Positions 12,742-13,378 of a DNA stretch of 13,378 bases are shown piece by piece. The stretch comes from LMUY01 sp964246185 (GTDB lineage Bacteria > Pseudomonadota > Alphaproteobacteria > Acetobacterales > Acetobacteraceae): contig CAXTPP010000096.1 of NCBI GenBank assembly GCA_964246185.1, positions 1 through 13,378 on the forward strand. Direction: 5' to 3'. Under the pieces are notes generated by a model that was not told the origin of the DNA, did no database searches, and worked only from the letters and a program-made list of their open reading frames with translations. The number at the start of each line of letters is the position of its first letter. The stretch's first letter is position 1. Position numbers and translations under genes: made by a program.

Positions 12742-13378
12742 GGGTCATCCTCCAAAATGTCCGCCGGCTCGGCGTCCGGCGGGGCGAAGTCGGGCATGTC
12801 CGGCTCGCCCAAGGCGACGGCGGGCAGGCCGTAGGAGTCGGCGGCGGCGTCCCGCACGGGGCCGAGCTTGGCGCCGGGAAAGGCTTCGAGGATGGCGCGC
12901 ACCAGCGGATGGTCGGCGGCGGCGTCGCGGCGGGTGGCGTCGGCGGCCTGCTCCTGCTCGCCCAGCGTCGGCTCGCCCGGCGCGGTGGACAGCGCCACCG
13001 TCCAGCGCCGGCCGGTCTCGGCCTGCAGCAGCGCGCCCAGCCGGGCCGCGAGGTCCCGCGGGGAGGCCGGCTCGGGCCGCAACTCGATCACGCCGGGGGC
13101 GAAGCGCACCAGGTGGACGGAGTGGCGAAGGTGGCTGTGCAGCGTCGGGTCCCGCCCGGAGCACAGCGCCACCACTTCGCGGAACCCGGCCAACCGGGGC
13201 GCCAGCGGCGGCGCGTGCGGCGTGTCTGGCGCTGGCTGCGCGGCTGCGGCCACTGCGCCCCCGCCGGAGACGGCCCGCCCGGGGCCGCCCGACGGTGCAG
13301 GGGGAGCGGGCGGGCCAGCTTGCGGCGCGGCGGGCGTGGCGGTGAGCCGGCGCACCCGCTCGCCCGGCGGCGGCAGGG
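12738..13378 (-). CDS. dnaX: DNA polymerase III subunits gamma/tau, C-terminal part (cut by window edge)
   Basis: The clamp-loader and polymerase-linking subunit. Only the last 213 codons are present; the AAA+ domain is outside the window. A Pro/Ala/Gly-rich linker (about 13205-13350) is followed by the tau-type C-terminal domain: RLAGFREVVALCSGRDPTLH, LVRFAPGVIELRPEP, DLAARLGALLQAETGRRW and, near the end, DHPLVRAILEAFPGAKLGPV. The last block is typical of alphaproteobacterial DnaX tails. The TGA overlaps ybaB by four bases. Identification rests on this tail plus the ybaB-recR neighbourhood. No frameshift site for gamma production can be assessed from this part. Confidence 0.88.
   Translation of the reverse strand, partial: LPPPGERVRRLTATPAAPQAGPPAPPAPSGGPGRAVSGGGAVAAAAQPAPDTPHAPPLAPRLAGFREVVALCSGRDPTLHSHLRHSVHLVRFAPGVIELRPEPASPRDLAARLGALLQAETGRRWTVALSTAPGEPTLGEQEQAADATRRDAAADHPLVRAILEAFPGAKLGPVRDAAADSYGLPAVALGEPDMPDFAPPDAEPADILEDDP

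Overview
The window is GC-rich, gene-dense chromosomal DNA from an alphaproteobacterium, most likely Acetobacteraceae (Roseomonas-like). That placement is inferred from the coq7-type ubiquinone hydroxylase, the alphaproteobacterial-looking dnaX C-terminus, the LOV histidine kinase, the low-affinity iron permease family protein and the style of the intergenic palindromes. No rRNA, tRNA, CRISPR array, prophage or complete insertion sequence was seen. The sequence looks like a draft assembly: a 10-N gap flanked by an implausible G/C homopolymer block interrupts recR.

Layout. (1) 1-1814, minus strand: the start of ftsK (cut by the window edge), a PanE/ApbA-family ketopantoate reductase with a TTG start, and a small unidentified protein. 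(2) 1859-2062: a nested palindromic intergenic repeat. (3) 2082-2702, minus: a glutathione S-transferase. (4) 2731-2896: a composite inverted-repeat element (MITE-like) filling the divergent GST/dsbB intergenic region. (5) 2937-4003, plus: dsbB and coq7, overlapping by 4 bp. (6) 4011-4119: a second copy of the palindromic repeat, between convergent genes. (7) 4126-5843, minus: a LOV-domain blue-light histidine kinase whose C-terminal receiver domain is broken by a nonsense codon and a frameshift. (8) 5945-7689, minus: a metallo-beta-lactamase-fold hydrolase with no obvious start codon, preceded by a secreted Cys-containing protein of unknown function. (9) 7792-8250, minus: an OhrR-type MarR regulator. 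(10) 8393-10524, plus: an M3 oligoendopeptidase and an OGFr-domain protein, overlapping by 4 bp. (11) 10529-11038, minus: a membrane-anchored or secreted SRPBCC protein. (12) 11156-11533, plus: a small low-affinity iron permease family protein. (13) 11546-11657: a third palindromic repeat. (14) 11690-13378, minus: the conserved dnaX-ybaB-recR replication/repair cluster, with dnaX cut by the right edge.

How genes relate. dnaX-ybaB-recR is a classic co-transcribed set for the clamp loader, a nucleoid-associated protein and RecFOR repair. dsbB and coq7 link disulfide-bond formation to the quinone pool that re-oxidises DsbB. The peptidase and OGFr protein are probably translationally coupled. The remaining genes look like independent housekeeping or stress-response units. 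I found no convincing new multi-gene system. The most interesting items are the decaying LOV hybrid kinase, the two families of intergenic palindromes, and the start-less hydrolase.
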